Shown: positions 26,886 through 36,046 of the stretch, in pieces
How the letters are laid out: every line of letters begins with the position of its first letter
How positions within the stretch are numbered: the stretch's first letter is position 1
NCBI RefSeq assembly: GCF_900116365.1
Contig: NZ_FPAG01000002.1
Span: forward strand, 501,555-565,554
DNA length: 64,000 nt
Source: Zhouia amylolytica
GTDB lineage: Bacteria > Bacteroidota > Bacteroidia > Flavobacteriales > Flavobacteriaceae
Direction: 5' to 3'
Made by a program: the position numbers and the translations under genes
The notes under the pieces: generated by a model
The model's input: only the letters and a program-made list of their open reading frames with translations
The model's database searches: none
Told to the model about the DNA's origin: nothing

Positions 26886-26905
26886 AATATACCAAATGGT
26901 ATATT
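26886..26905. promoter_or_regulatory. TetR operator copy 2, in the tetR promoter
   Basis: A 20-base inverted repeat (arms of nine bases around AA, core ATACCA-AA-TGGTAT) overlaps the tetR promoter. It shares the 16-base core TATACCAAATGGTATA with the copy at 26223-26238. Confidence 0.75.
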
Positions 26906-26912
26906 ATTAAAT

Positions 26913-26949
26913 AAATAAAAGGCATTCAACTGATGAACGCCTTTTATTT
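26913..26949 (-). terminator. Terminator after the 394-residue lipoprotein gene
   Basis: AAATAAAAGGC pairs with GCCTTTTATTT, and TTCA pairs with TGAA above one mismatch. A U-rich tail follows on the minus strand. It isolates the lipoprotein gene from the tetR promoter. Confidence 0.8.
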
Positions 26950-26950
26950 A

Positions 26951-28135
26951 TTAGTTAAATTTTTGTTTTGAAACTATAGATTTTAATGTTGCTTTTAAAT
27001 CTTCACCGGCATTATAAACCATCTCTTCATTACTAGGGAAACCAATCCTACGTAATTCAAGTAATGGTAATAATGAGTTGTCGAGAGCTCTTCTATCTCC
27101 CTTGTATGTTGCGAAGCGGTGTTCAAACTTATAACCGCTTGCTAAAGGATAAGAATTTAAAGTTTGTTTTGTTTGGGATTCTTTAAAATCAACATCTCCT
27201 ATAACCTCCACAAATTTTGATTGTGTGAATTCATAAAAAACGCATCGAACTGTTTTGAAATTGTCTATTTTTATGAAGTTACCCAAGCTGTCTTTTAATT
27301 TATTACCATTGTTATCGGTAGCATATTTCCATCCGTCTTTGATTTGCTTTTCTTTTATGATCTCTCGTTCCTTAATTTGTTCAGGAGAGATATTGATTTG
27401 TTTAAAAGCAAGGTCCATGGTATAGTCATAACTTAGCTCTGGTTGTGGATTGCTATGATAAATTGTCCAAAAATCATTAATTCCATATGAGTTAAAGCTT
27501 AGTAGGTCTTCTTCCAGTTTTTTTGGAATCACCATGTCAGTATCATTGTATAATGCAACTTCTACAAAATCTGTTCCCTTGTTATGCGCTTCCTCCATTT
27601 TGTTCAGAACGTCTTTATAATTTGGATTGATACGGTTCAGGTATTCAAAATCTTCGTAGGCAACGCGGAAATCCTGTTTGTTTTTTCCTGTCTTAAGTAG
27701 TTTACTAGCTTTACTGTATAGGTAATTTGCTGTTCTATTTTTAAAACCAATAATTTCATCCGAGTAATCATTAAACTTAAACTTGGCATCTCTGCCTTCT
27801 TCAGTAATATATAGCGGAAGAAGTGGTTTTATGCGTTGTTGCCTTTGTTTTAGTTTTTCATAAGCCTCATAAATAACCTCGAAATTTTCAGGATTATTTT
27901 CTTTAATAAGAAATTTGATATGGTCTAAATCTCTTACCGTAGCCTTTGCATATGCATCTTCAAGCATTATGATATATGGCTGATTTGATTTTTTGGATTT
28001 ATTGTCCCTTAATTCGGTGAGAGCCAGGTTTATTGCGCTATCGTAATTACCGGTATTAATTGCTTCTTGCGTTTTCTTTACGCCACTACAAGCGATTGTA
28101 AAAATGACAATCAGTAAGAGTAATAGTTTCTTCAT
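26951..28135 (-). CDS. Lipoprotein with N-terminal TPR-like helices
   Basis: The 394-residue protein begins with a lipoprotein signal (LLLIVIFTIACSG, acylated Cys about residue 17). Residues about 20-190 are helical and repeat-like (AINTGNYDSAINLALTELRDN, YLYSKASKLLKTGKNKQDFRVAYEDFEYL), suggesting TPR-type scaffolding. The remainder has beta character. I recognise no catalytic motif and do not name a function. Similar lipoproteins occur across Flavobacteriaceae. It is probably anchored in the periplasm or outer membrane. It appears monocistronic, with a -7 box upstream and a terminator downstream. Confidence 0.75.
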   Translation of the reverse strand: MKKLLLLLIVIFTIACSGVKKTQEAINTGNYDSAINLALTELRDNKSKKSNQPYIIMLEDAYAKATVRDLDHIKFLIKENNPENFEVIYEAYEKLKQRQQRIKPLLPLYITEEGRDAKFKFNDYSDEIIGFKNRTANYLYSKASKLLKTGKNKQDFRVAYEDFEYLNRINPNYKDVLNKMEEAHNKGTDFVEVALYNDTDMVIPKKLEEDLLSFNSYGINDFWTIYHSNPQPELSYDYTMDLAFKQINISPEQIKEREIIKEKQIKDGWKYATDNNGNKLKDSLGNFIKIDNFKTVRCVFYEFTQSKFVEVIGDVDFKESQTKQTLNSYPLASGYKFEHRFATYKGDRRALDNSLLPLLELRRIGFPSNEEMVYNAGEDLKATLKSIVSKQKFN

Positions 28136-28180
28136 AAGTTAAGTTTTTGCGGTTTATGATCACTAAATCAATCATAATGC

Positions 28181-28188
28181 CAAAAATA
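28181..28188 (-). promoter_or_regulatory. Candidate -7 element of the lipoprotein gene
   Basis: The minus strand reads TATTTTTG, matching TAnnTTTG, 46 bases before the ATG at 28135. No TTG was seen at the proper -33 distance. Confidence 0.45.
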
Positions 28189-28366
28189 TAAAAAGCCTAT
28201 GATTTATGTTGAAGGTTAGTGGTCAATTTGTTTGGAAAAAAACACATTTTTATTTTTAAGAGATGATCTAAATTACTTCACTATGGCGGATTTTCCATAA
28301 TTCCTTATGCGTAAATGATACGTTTTCAAATGTTTATAATTACAGATGTCAACTTCCACTTAAAGA

Positions 28367-28405
28367 TATATTTGTTTTATATTCATAGTGGTTATTTAAT
28401 CACTA
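28367..28405 (+). promoter_or_regulatory. Candidate promoter and operator-like dyad before the GH9 fusion gene
   Basis: TATATTTG at 28367-28374 fits TAnnTTTG. It is followed at 28386-28405 by a near-perfect 20-base dyad with arms TAGTGGTTA and TAATCACTA. The dyad would lie at or just after the transcription start, a normal repressor position. The rest of the 280-base gap shows nothing I recognise. Confidence 0.4.
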
Positions 28406-28417
28406 AAATTATCATAC

Positions 28418-30922
28418 ATGAAATCGAGTTTTCTAGTTTGCATAGCATCAATTCTTTTTTTATTTCCGTGCTGTAATGTAAACAACAATAACAGAGCCTG
28501 GATAAGAATTAACAACTTGGGTTATCAACCAGACGCTATAAAAATTGCTGTTTTAGGTTCTGAGGGAATTGAACCTGTAACAAAATTTTCTTTAGTTAAT
28601 GCGTATACAGATTCGGTGGTTTATACGTCTAATGAGATAAAAGAAAAGGGGATGTTTGGACCTTTTAAATCTTCTTTTAGGCTTGATTTTTCTAAATTTA
28701 AAACGTCAGGAATGTATTATTTAAAAGTAGGGTCTACAAAATCACCTGTTTTTAAAATTGACGATAATGTATATGAAGGAACAGCTGACTTTCTTCTAAA
28801 ATATATGCGTCAGCAGCGTTGTGGGTATAATCCATTTTTAACAGATTCTTGTCATTTAGACGATGGTTTTATTGTTTATCACCCGACAAAATCGGGTGAG
28901 CGAATAGATGTGACGGGAGGTTGGCATGATGCTTCGGATTATTTGCAATATACTACTACTTCAGCAAATGCAATTTATCAGCTACTTTTTGCTTATCGTG
29001 AAAATTCAATGGTTTTCGGAGATGAGTTTCAAGAGAATGGTTTACCGGGATCAAATGGGGTTCCAGATGTTATTGATGAGGCGAAGCATGGAATGGATTG
29101 GCTTCAAAAAATGAATCCTTCACCGGATGAGTATTATAATCAAATAGCTGATGATCGAGATCATGCAGGGTATCGTTTACCAAATGAAGATACGGTTGTT
29201 TACAGCGAAAAATATAAAGGTCGACCCTTATATCTTGCTTCTTCGAAGCCACAAGGGTTAGGAGTGTTTAAAAACCGATCTACCGGCGTTGCCTCTACAG
29301 CAGGAAAGTTTGCATCTTCTTTTGCTTTAGGAGCAGACGTTTTATCAGTGTTTTATCCAAAGTATGCTAAAGATTTAAAAGAAAGATCCATACGGGCATA
29401 TACCTATGGTAAAACTCATCCTGGGGTAAGTCAAACTGCTCCATGTAAGGCTCCATATTTTTATGAAGAAGAGAACTGGAAAGATGATATGGAATTAGCG
29501 GCAGCAAGTTTATTTAAGTTTACAAAAAAGCTTGATTACAAAATCGACGGATTAAATTATGCTATCAGTGAGCCCGTTTCTCCGTGGATTGGACGAGATA
29601 GCATAAGACATTATCAGTATTATCCATTTTTAAATGTAGGACATTATGAGATGGCATCGATCTCAAGTAAGGATAATAAAGAGTTGTTGAGTGACTTTTA
29701 CCGGAAAGGTCTTGAAATGATTTATGAACGTGCTAAGGATAGTCCGTTTTTAGTAGGTACACCTTTTGTTTGGTGTTCCAACAATTATGTTACCGCAGCG
29801 GTAACCCAATGTCTCTTATATAAAAAGCTTACCGGAGACGAATCATTCGATGAGATGGAGGCAAGCTTAAGAGATTGGCTTTTTGGGTGTAATCCATGGG
29901 GAACTACCATGATCGTTGGATTGCCTAATACGGTTGACTCACCAGAAGATCCCCATTCATCCTTTAAAGTTTTAAAAAATTATCAAACCTATGGAGGGTT
30001 AGTTGATGGACCGGTGTATGGCTCAATATATAATAGCCTCATTGGTCTTGAATTATACAATAAAGATGAATATGCCGATTTCCAATCGGAGATGATGGTG
30101 TACCATGATGATGCAGGAGATTATTCTACTAATGAACCAACAATGGATGGGACCGCTAGTCTGGTGTATTACTTATCTTCTCTTGAAAAACATGGAATGA
30201 AAGGAAGAAAACGTAGCCGTAATGTGTTAGATAATTCCGGAGCTATTGTACGGGGTAGAACATCTCGTAAAAAACTGACATTAATTTTTAGCGGACATGA
30301 ATATTCTGACGGAGTTGAAACTATACTCAAAACATTAAAAAAACATCGTATAAAAGCTTCTTTTTTTTTAACCGGTGAGTTCTATAAAAACAAAGCTAAT
30401 AAAGATTTCATTGAAAAGGCAATGGCGGAGGGACATTATATGGGAGCACATTCAGATAAACATTTGCTATACAATGATTGGTCTGATGAAAAAAAAATAT
30501 TAGTAAAACATGACCAATTTACGGTTGATCTGATCAATAATTATATCGCAATGGAAAAGTTTGGGATTTTGAAAAAAGATGCGACTTACTTTTTACCTCC
30601 CTATGAATGGAATAACAATATTATTACCCAGTGGGCACTTCAGCAGGATATACAAATTATTAATTATACAAGGGGAACTTTGATGCATGCTGATTATACC
30701 ATTCCAAATACGAAACAATATCGATCTAGTGAAGAAATTTTCAATTCCGTTAAAGATTTTGAAAAAAGGGAGGGACTTAATGGGGCTATTTTGTTAAGTC
30801 ATTTGGGGAGCCATCCAGCTCGAACAGATAAGTTTTATAACTCTTTAGATAACTTAATTGTATTGTTGAAAGACCGTGGATATGTTTTTGAGTCACTTTC
30901 TAGTCTGCTGGGTTCAAAATAA
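28418..30922 (+). CDS. Lipoprotein fusion of GH9 glycoside hydrolase and polysaccharide deacetylase
   Basis: The 834-residue protein starts with a lipoprotein-like signal (ILFLFPCC), so it is exported. An Ig-like N-terminal domain (about 27-115) precedes a GH9 catalytic domain (about 120-595). That domain has GGWHDASDY with D171 and D174, the late loop SPEDPHSS and general acid E573 in STNEPTMDG. Residues about 619-830 form a NodB-like deacetylase. The metal ligands D631, H678 and H682 (GAHSDKH) are present, but the usual first Asp of TFDDG is Ser630. The pairing suggests action on an amino-sugar glycan such as chitosan or chitin fragments. It is flanked by its own promoter and terminator. 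Confidence 0.88.
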   Translation: MKSSFLVCIASILFLFPCCNVNNNNRAWIRINNLGYQPDAIKIAVLGSEGIEPVTKFSLVNAYTDSVVYTSNEIKEKGMFGPFKSSFRLDFSKFKTSGMYYLKVGSTKSPVFKIDDNVYEGTADFLLKYMRQQRCGYNPFLTDSCHLDDGFIVYHPTKSGERIDVTGGWHDASDYLQYTTTSANAIYQLLFAYRENSMVFGDEFQENGLPGSNGVPDVIDEAKHGMDWLQKMNPSPDEYYNQIADDRDHAGYRLPNEDTVVYSEKYKGRPLYLASSKPQGLGVFKNRSTGVASTAGKFASSFALGADVLSVFYPKYAKDLKERSIRAYTYGKTHPGVSQTAPCKAPYFYEEENWKDDMELAAASLFKFTKKLDYKIDGLNYAISEPVSPWIGRDSIRHYQYYPFLNVGHYEMASISSKDNKELLSDFYRKGLEMIYERAKDSPFLVGTPFVWCSNNYVTAAVTQCLLYKKLTGDESFDEMEASLRDWLFGCNPWGTTMIVGLPNTVDSPEDPHSSFKVLKNYQTYGGLVDGPVYGSIYNSLIGLELYNKDEYADFQSEMMVYHDDAGDYSTNEPTMDGTASLVYYLSSLEKHGMKGRKRSRNVLDNSGAIVRGRTSRKKLTLIFSGHEYSDGVETILKTLKKHRIKASFFLTGEFYKNKANKDFIEKAMAEGHYMGAHSDKHLLYNDWSDEKKILVKHDQFTVDLINNYIAMEKFGILKKDATYFLPPYEWNNNIITQWALQQDIQIINYTRGTLMHADYTIPNTKQYRSSEEIFNSVKDFEKREGLNGAILLSHLGSHPARTDKFYNSLDNLIVLLKDRGYVFESLSSLLGSK

Positions 30923-30948
30923 AAAAAGAGGTCGAAAGACCTCTTTAT
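30923..30948. terminator. Bidirectional terminator between the GH9 fusion gene and fahA
   Basis: AAAGAGGTC pairs perfectly with GACCTCTTT around a GAAA tetraloop, between convergent genes, with A and T runs at the sides. Confidence 0.85.
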
Positions 30949-30954
30949 GTTTAA

Positions 30955-32253
30955 TTAAGATTTTTTTCCTTTTTTAGGGTCAAATGGGGGTAAAAGTTTA
31001 GAACTTACTTCACCGAATCCAATTCTGTAATCTTTATTTTTGCAATAACCTCGCATGGTTATGGTATCACCATCTTCTATAAATTTACGTTCACTACCAT
31101 CCTTGAGTTTGATGGGGTTCTTACCGGCCCAGGTAAGCTCCAGCATGGAACCATATGAATCTGGGGTAGGTCCGGAAATGGTGCCACTGGCCATCATATC
31201 ACCGCTGTTTACTTTACATCCATTTACGGTGTGGTGAGCAAGTTGTTGTGCCATGTTCCAGTACATGTACTTAAAATTACTTTTAGTGATCGTTAGTGCC
31301 TCTCCATTTTCAGGAATTAAATCTACCTCAAGGTTAATGTCAAAGCTTTTTTTACCGCTTGACTTTAGATATGCTAAAGGTTCAGGGTTTTGTTCTGGTC
31401 CTTTAACTCTGAACGGCTCCAAGGCATCAATCGTTACTATCCAGGGAGACATAGAAGAGGCAAAATTTTTAGCAAGAAATGGTCCTAACGGAACGTATTC
31501 CCATTTTTGAATATCCCTGGCGCTCCAGTCATTGAAAAGCACCATTCCAAAAATATAGTCCTCAGCTTCGTCAACCGGAATAGGCTCGCCTAAAAGGTTT
31601 GCATCTGTTGTAATAAATGCCATTTCTAATTCAAAATCTACCCTTTGAGATGGACCATAAACAGGCTCACTACTACCCAACGGCAAAGTTTGTCCCATAG
31701 GTCTGTGTACCGGAATCCCTGAAGGTATTATAGAAGAACTTCTTCCGTGATAACCTACAGGAATATGAAGCCAATTGGGTAATAAAGCATTATTAGGGTC
31801 TCTAAACATAGTACCCACATTGGTGGCATGTTCTTTACTGCTGTAGAAATCAGTATAATCACCAATTTGTACAGGTAATTGCATTTCTATTTCATCGAGA
31901 TCGAATAGTACGATTTTACAATGTTCCTTGTTATTTTGTAGTTCTTGGTTGTTTTTTTCGAATAACTCAGAGATTCTATTTCTAACCAATCTCCATGTTT
32001 TTTTTCCATCAGATATAAAATCATTTAATGAATCTTGTAGAAATATATCGTCAGTTAATGGGATGTTTTCAAAATACCCTAACTGGTGTAAGGCACCAAG
32101 GTCAATAGCTTTATCACCAATACGTGTACCGATAGTGATAACATCGTCACGGGTTAGGAAAACACCAAATGGAATATTTTGTATAGGAAAGTCGGAGTCT
32201 TGTTTTACAGAGATCCAAGATTGTTTTTTTGGGTCGTTTGCAGTGTGTGGCAT
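30955..32253 (-). CDS. fahA: Fumarylacetoacetase
   Basis: This enzyme splits 4-fumarylacetoacetate into fumarate and acetoacetate, the last step of tyrosine and homogentisate breakdown. The 432-residue length matches the full-length FAH. The catalytic His and a metal-site Asp are in DYTDFYSSKEHATNVG, the metal-binding acidic residues in VDFELEMAFI, and the conserved DWSARDIQKWEYVPLGPFLAKNF with its Asp and Lys follows. No other homogentisate pathway gene is nearby. It is transcribed alone from a well-formed promoter, divergently from glyA. Confidence 0.95.
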   Translation of the reverse strand: MPHTANDPKKQSWISVKQDSDFPIQNIPFGVFLTRDDVITIGTRIGDKAIDLGALHQLGYFENIPLTDDIFLQDSLNDFISDGKKTWRLVRNRISELFEKNNQELQNNKEHCKIVLFDLDEIEMQLPVQIGDYTDFYSSKEHATNVGTMFRDPNNALLPNWLHIPVGYHGRSSSIIPSGIPVHRPMGQTLPLGSSEPVYGPSQRVDFELEMAFITTDANLLGEPIPVDEAEDYIFGMVLFNDWSARDIQKWEYVPLGPFLAKNFASSMSPWIVTIDALEPFRVKGPEQNPEPLAYLKSSGKKSFDINLEVDLIPENGEALTITKSNFKYMYWNMAQQLAHHTVNGCKVNSGDMMASGTISGPTPDSYGSMLELTWAGKNPIKLKDGSERKFIEDGDTITMRGYCKNKDYRIGFGEVSSKLLPPFDPKKGKKS

Positions 32254-32290
32254 GACAAATTTGTTTATTATTGTTTAATAAATAATGATT

Positions 32291-32320
32291 CAAAGGTATT
32301 ATTTTCAACTAATTTACCAA
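32291..32320 (-). promoter_or_regulatory. Promoter of fahA
   Basis: On the minus strand TTG (32320-32318) is followed after exactly 19 bases by TACCTTTG (32298-32291), a full Bacteroidota-type promoter. It lies 38 bases before the fahA ATG. Confidence 0.65.
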
Positions 32321-32329
32321 TCTATTTTT

Positions 32330-32337
32330 TATTTTTG
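32330..32337 (+). promoter_or_regulatory. Candidate -7 element of glyA
   Basis: TATTTTTG matches TAnnTTTG, 27 bases before the glyA ATG. It would run back-to-back with the fahA promoter. Confidence 0.5.
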
Positions 32338-32364
32338 GGCTTTATTTAACGAAAGACTATTATA

Positions 32365-33639
32365 ATGCAACGCGACGAACAAATTTTTGATTTAATTCAA
32401 GCTGAAAAAGAGCGACAAATACATGGTTTAGAACTTATAGCATCTGAGAACTTTGTAAGTGAGCAAGTTATGGAGGCTGCAGGTTCTGTACTGACTAATA
32501 AATACGCCGAAGGATATCCTGGCAAGCGTTATTACGGAGGGTGTGAAGTTGTTGATGAAGTAGAGACTATAGCTATTGAAAGGGCAAAGGAATTATTTGG
32601 TGCTGAGTGGGTAAATGTTCAGCCACATAGTGGTTCTCAAGCTAACACCGCTGTATATGCTGCTTGTTTGAAACCGGGGGATAAAATTCTGGGATTTGAT
32701 CTTTCCCATGGTGGTCACCTTACGCATGGATCACCTGTAAATTTCTCAGGTAAATTATATCAACCTGTTTTTTATGGAGTAGAGAAGGAAACAGGAATTT
32801 TGAATTATGATAAAATTGAGGAAATAGCAGAGAAAGAGCAGCCTAAAATGATTATTGCAGGTGCTTCTGCTTATTCTCGCGATATAAATTTTAAAAGGTT
32901 CAGAGCCATAGCAGATAAGGTAGGAGCTTTATTAATGGCAGATATTTCGCATCCGGCAGGACTTATTGCTAAAGGAGTATTAAGCGATCCTATTCCTCAT
33001 TGTCATATTGTAACAACTACTACACATAAAACGTTGCGCGGACCGCGAGGTGGATTGATTATGATGGGTAAAGATTTTGAGAATCCATTCGGTATTACCT
33101 TGAAAAATGGCAAACCAAGAATGATGTCTTCGTTATTGGATAGTGCCGTGTTTCCTGGTAACCAAGGAGGTCCTTTAGAGCACATAATTGCAGCTAAAGC
33201 AATTGCGTTTGGAGAGGCATTAACAGATGAATTTTTGCATTATATCATTCAGGTGAGAAAAAATGCTCAGGCAATGGCTAAATCTTTTGTAGAAAAAGGT
33301 TATGATCTTATTTCTGGAGGTACAGATAATCATTTAATGCTAATTGACCTTAGAAATAAGGATGTCACTGGAAAGCAAGCCGAAGAAGCGCTTGAAGAAG
33401 CTGGAATTACAGTGAATAAAAATATGGTTCCATTCGATGATAAAAGTCCTTTTGTAACTAGTGGAATAAGAATTGGAACTGCAGCAATCACCACCAGGGG
33501 ATTGAAAGAAGAGGATATGGCAACAGTGGTTGGACTGATAGATGAAGTTGTTACGAATATTGATGATAACGAGGTTTTATCTTCAGTGAAAAACAAAGTA
33601 AATGAACTGATGAAAAACTATCCATTGTTTCAGGCATAA
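32365..33639 (+). CDS. glyA: Serine hydroxymethyltransferase
   Basis: GlyA interconverts serine and glycine with tetrahydrofolate and supplies one-carbon units. The 424-residue protein shows [30 protein letters not shown], the substrate/PLP contact GGCEVVD, and [12 protein letters not shown]. The PLP Lys is in [11 protein letters not shown] (about residue 225). The N-terminus [14 protein letters not shown] is normal. The enzyme is cytosolic. It stands alone, with a promoter element upstream and a strong terminator downstream. Confidence 0.97.
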   Translation: MQRDEQIFDLIQAEKERQIHGLELIASENFVSEQVMEAAGSVLTNKYAEGYPGKRYYGGCEVVDEVETIAIERAKELFGAEWVNVQPHSGSQANTAVYAACLKPGDKILGFDLSHGGHLTHGSPVNFSGKLYQPVFYGVEKETGILNYDKIEEIAEKEQPKMIIAGASAYSRDINFKRFRAIADKVGALLMADISHPAGLIAKGVLSDPIPHCHIVTTTTHKTLRGPRGGLIMMGKDFENPFGITLKNGKPRMMSSLLDSAVFPGNQGGPLEHIIAAKAIAFGEALTDEFLHYIIQVRKNAQAMAKSFVEKGYDLISGGTDNHLMLIDLRNKDVTGKQAEEALEEAGITVNKNMVPFDDKSPFVTSGIRIGTAAITTRGLKEEDMATVVGLIDEVVTNIDDNEVLSSVKNKVNELMKNYPLFQA

Positions 33640-33660
33640 ATAGTTTTTTAAATAATAGGA

Positions 33661-33697
33661 AAAAGCCTTAATCGTTGTGGTTAAGGCTTTTTTTATT
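33661..33697 (+). terminator. Rho-independent terminator after glyA
   Basis: AAAAAGCCTTAATC pairs with GGTTAAGGCTTTTT (one G-T pair) over a short loop, followed by a T tract. Confidence 0.88.
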
Positions 33698-33720
33698 AGA
33701 TTTCAAATAAATTATAGCGC

Positions 33721-34947
33721 ATGTCAACAATTTTGATAATAGGCTATGTTTGGCCGGAGCCTTCCTCTTCAGCTGCAGGTAGTAGAATGATGCAGCTTAT
33801 ACGTTTTTATCAGGCGCAAGGGATGCAGGTTGTTTTTTGTTCTCCTTCACAGAAAACCGGTAATGAGGTTGATCTAAGCCATCTGGGAGTCATGTCAGAA
33901 AAGATTGAACTTAATAATTCATCCTTTGATGACTACATTAAATCCGTAGATCCTGATATTGTTATGTTCGATAGATATATGATGGAAGAGCAATTTGGTT
34001 GGCGGGTTTCAGAAATTTGTCCTTCGGCATTACGAGTTCTTGATACAGAGGATTTGCATTTTTTGAGGAAAGCACGTCATCAAGCATTTAAAACAGGTGC
34101 TGAAGCGGACCTTTATGAAGGAGATTTGGTATTGCGAGAATTAGCGAGTATTTACAGATCAGATCTTACCCTGATTATATCAGAGATTGAGTTTCAATTG
34201 TTAAAGAATGTCTTTAATGTGCCGGAAGATTTGTTATTGTATATTCCATTTGTAGAGAAAAAATTAAATGAATTGAATACCGATTCATGGGTAGCGTATG
34301 AACAGCGAGAGCATTTTATGTTTATCGGTAATTTTTTACATGCACCCAATTGGGATGCTGTCCTCAATTTAAAGCAAAATATTTGGCCATCTATTAAAAA
34401 ACAATTGCCTAAGGCTGAGCTGCATATTTATGGAGCCTATGCCTCACAAAAAGTGTATGACCTGAACAATAAGAATGAAGGCTTTTTAATTAAGGGGAGA
34501 GCGAAGAATGTTCAGGAAGTAATGCAACAAGCCAGGGTATGTCTTGCGCCCTTACGCTTTGGGGCCGGATTAAAAGGGAAGCTGATAGATGCAATGCGGT
34601 ATGGTACACCAAGTGTGACCACAAGTATAGGGGCAGAGGGCATAAATGAAGACATCGAATGGAGTGGGTTTGTTGAAGATGAATCTAAATTTTTTGTTGA
34701 GAAAAGTATTGAATTGTATCTTAATAAAGAGCAGTGGATACGCTCCCAGCAAAAGGGGATGGAAATAATAAACAGCAGGTTTGAATTTGATCTTCATTTT
34801 AAAAACTTCGACCTTAAAATTCAAGAAAAATGCATAAACCTGAGTAAAGATAGAAAGAATAACATCATTGGACGGATGCTGAATCATCAAACAATGTTGT
34901 CGTATAAGTATATGGCCAAGTGGATTGAAGAAAAGAACAAAAACTAG
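33721..34947 (+). CDS. Glycosyltransferase, GT-B fold (group 1 / GT4-like)
   Basis: The 408-residue cytosolic protein has an N-terminal Rossmann half starting ILIIGYVWPEPSSSAAGSRM and a C-terminal GT-B half (about 195-350). The C-terminal half contains FIGNFLHAPNWDAV and the donor-site motif APLRFGAGLKGKLIDAMRYGTP, characteristic of retaining group-1 transferases. The final 40 residues are charged. Donor and acceptor are unknown. It stands between the glyA terminator and a convergent acyltransferase gene, so it appears monocistronic. No neighbouring polysaccharide genes indicate a pathway. Confidence 0.82.
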   Translation: MSTILIIGYVWPEPSSSAAGSRMMQLIRFYQAQGMQVVFCSPSQKTGNEVDLSHLGVMSEKIELNNSSFDDYIKSVDPDIVMFDRYMMEEQFGWRVSEICPSALRVLDTEDLHFLRKARHQAFKTGAEADLYEGDLVLRELASIYRSDLTLIISEIEFQLLKNVFNVPEDLLLYIPFVEKKLNELNTDSWVAYEQREHFMFIGNFLHAPNWDAVLNLKQNIWPSIKKQLPKAELHIYGAYASQKVYDLNNKNEGFLIKGRAKNVQEVMQQARVCLAPLRFGAGLKGKLIDAMRYGTPSVTTSIGAEGINEDIEWSGFVEDESKFFVEKSIELYLNKEQWIRSQQKGMEIINSRFEFDLHFKNFDLKIQEKCINLSKDRKNNIIGRMLNHQTMLSYKYMAKWIEEKNKN

Positions 34948-34948
34948 T

Positions 34949-36046
34949 TTAAATTTTTATGATCTTACCTTTTTTATATAGCCAAAAGGCAACTAGCCAA
35001 ATCATAAAGGTAAAAACAAGGGCGAAGGTAAAACTCGCAAAGTGATTATCAAATAAAGTTTGAAATATGTTCTTAAATGACCATCCATACAACGATGTGT
35101 TTCCTACTTTGAATACATAAATAAATAGCTTTACTACGATAATAGAAAGAATGTAACTGGCTAAAGGGTTTTGCCCGAACACCTTGAACGGAAGGGTCCA
35201 CCTATCTTTTTTCCTGATATCGATAATCCAAATTAAAATACCCCAAACCCCTGTTATAATGCCTGTGGTATAAAGTGTATACGAACCTGTCCATAGCGGT
35301 TTATTAATGGGGTAAATGATATTCCATATCAAGCTGATAAATATTAACATTAGTGAAATTAACGCTAACCTATTCAGTTCATAAGCGGATGGGGTTCCTT
35401 TCTGTAAGATATTTTTCCCAATGATGTACCCAAGTAATACCTGAGCGGAACTTGATAAGGTACCCAGGAGTCCTTCCGGATCGAAGGGTATACCAAAACC
35501 ATTATACATATGGTTTTCACCAATGACAAATAAATCGATGGATCTACCCAGGTTTGTTTCGAGTCCAAAAGGATTATCGCCTCCCAGAAAATATAAAAGA
35601 GCCCAATGGGTAATTAGAAGTGTAAAAGCGGTGATAATTAAAATAGATGTTTGGCGAATCAGGCTGATTAAAATACCCGCTAAAATAAAGGCCAGGGCTA
35701 TACGCTGCAACACCCCAAAAACTCTTAAATCTGAAATGTGTGTTTGGTAAAATGGAAACCAGTTGAGAAGAAGTCCAATTATAAAAATAATGCCTCCTCT
35801 CTTAATCAGTTTTTTTAAAATAGGTATAGCGTTAGATGAATTTAATTTCTTTAATGAAATGGACATTGAAAGGCCAATCACGAACAAAAAGCTGGGGAAT
35901 ACTAAATCTGTTGGAGTACATCCATGCCATGATGCATGTTGAAGAGGAGGGTAAACATAGCTCCATGAACCTGGAGTATTCACTATAATCATAAGGCATA
36001 TCGTTAGTCCTCTTAGTACATCAATAGAAAGAATTCGGTTTTTCAT
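34949..36046 (-). CDS. NagX/HGSNAT-like multi-span membrane acyltransferase (DUF5009 type)
   Basis: The 365-residue protein has about ten hydrophobic spans. It begins with the family signature RILSIDVLRGLTICLMIIVNTPG. The ASWHGCTPTDLVFPSFLFVIGL block that follows contains the conserved His, Asp and Pro of the heparan-alpha-glucosaminide N-acetyltransferase family. Relatives are thought to acetylate amino sugars across the membrane, and bacterial NagX proteins often occur with chitin or GlcNAc genes. The GH9-deacetylase fusion is about 5 kb away, so a link is possible but unproven. The gene converges on the glycosyltransferase with one base between stops. Confidence 0.82.
   Translation of the reverse strand: MKNRILSIDVLRGLTICLMIIVNTPGSWSYVYPPLQHASWHGCTPTDLVFPSFLFVIGLSMSISLKKLNSSNAIPILKKLIKRGGIIFIIGLLLNWFPFYQTHISDLRVFGVLQRIALAFILAGILISLIRQTSILIITAFTLLITHWALLYFLGGDNPFGLETNLGRSIDLFVIGENHMYNGFGIPFDPEGLLGTLSSSAQVLLGYIIGKNILQKGTPSAYELNRLALISLMLIFISLIWNIIYPINKPLWTGSYTLYTTGIITGVWGILIWIIDIRKKDRWTLPFKVFGQNPLASYILSIIVVKLFIYVFKVGNTSLYGWSFKNIFQTLFDNHFASFTFALVFTFMIWLVAFWLYKKGKIIKI

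Noticed and set aside
28136..28366. Possible small ORF or RNA in the gap before the GH9 fusion gene
   Set aside because: No frame with an acceptable start and composition, and no hairpin with a T tract.
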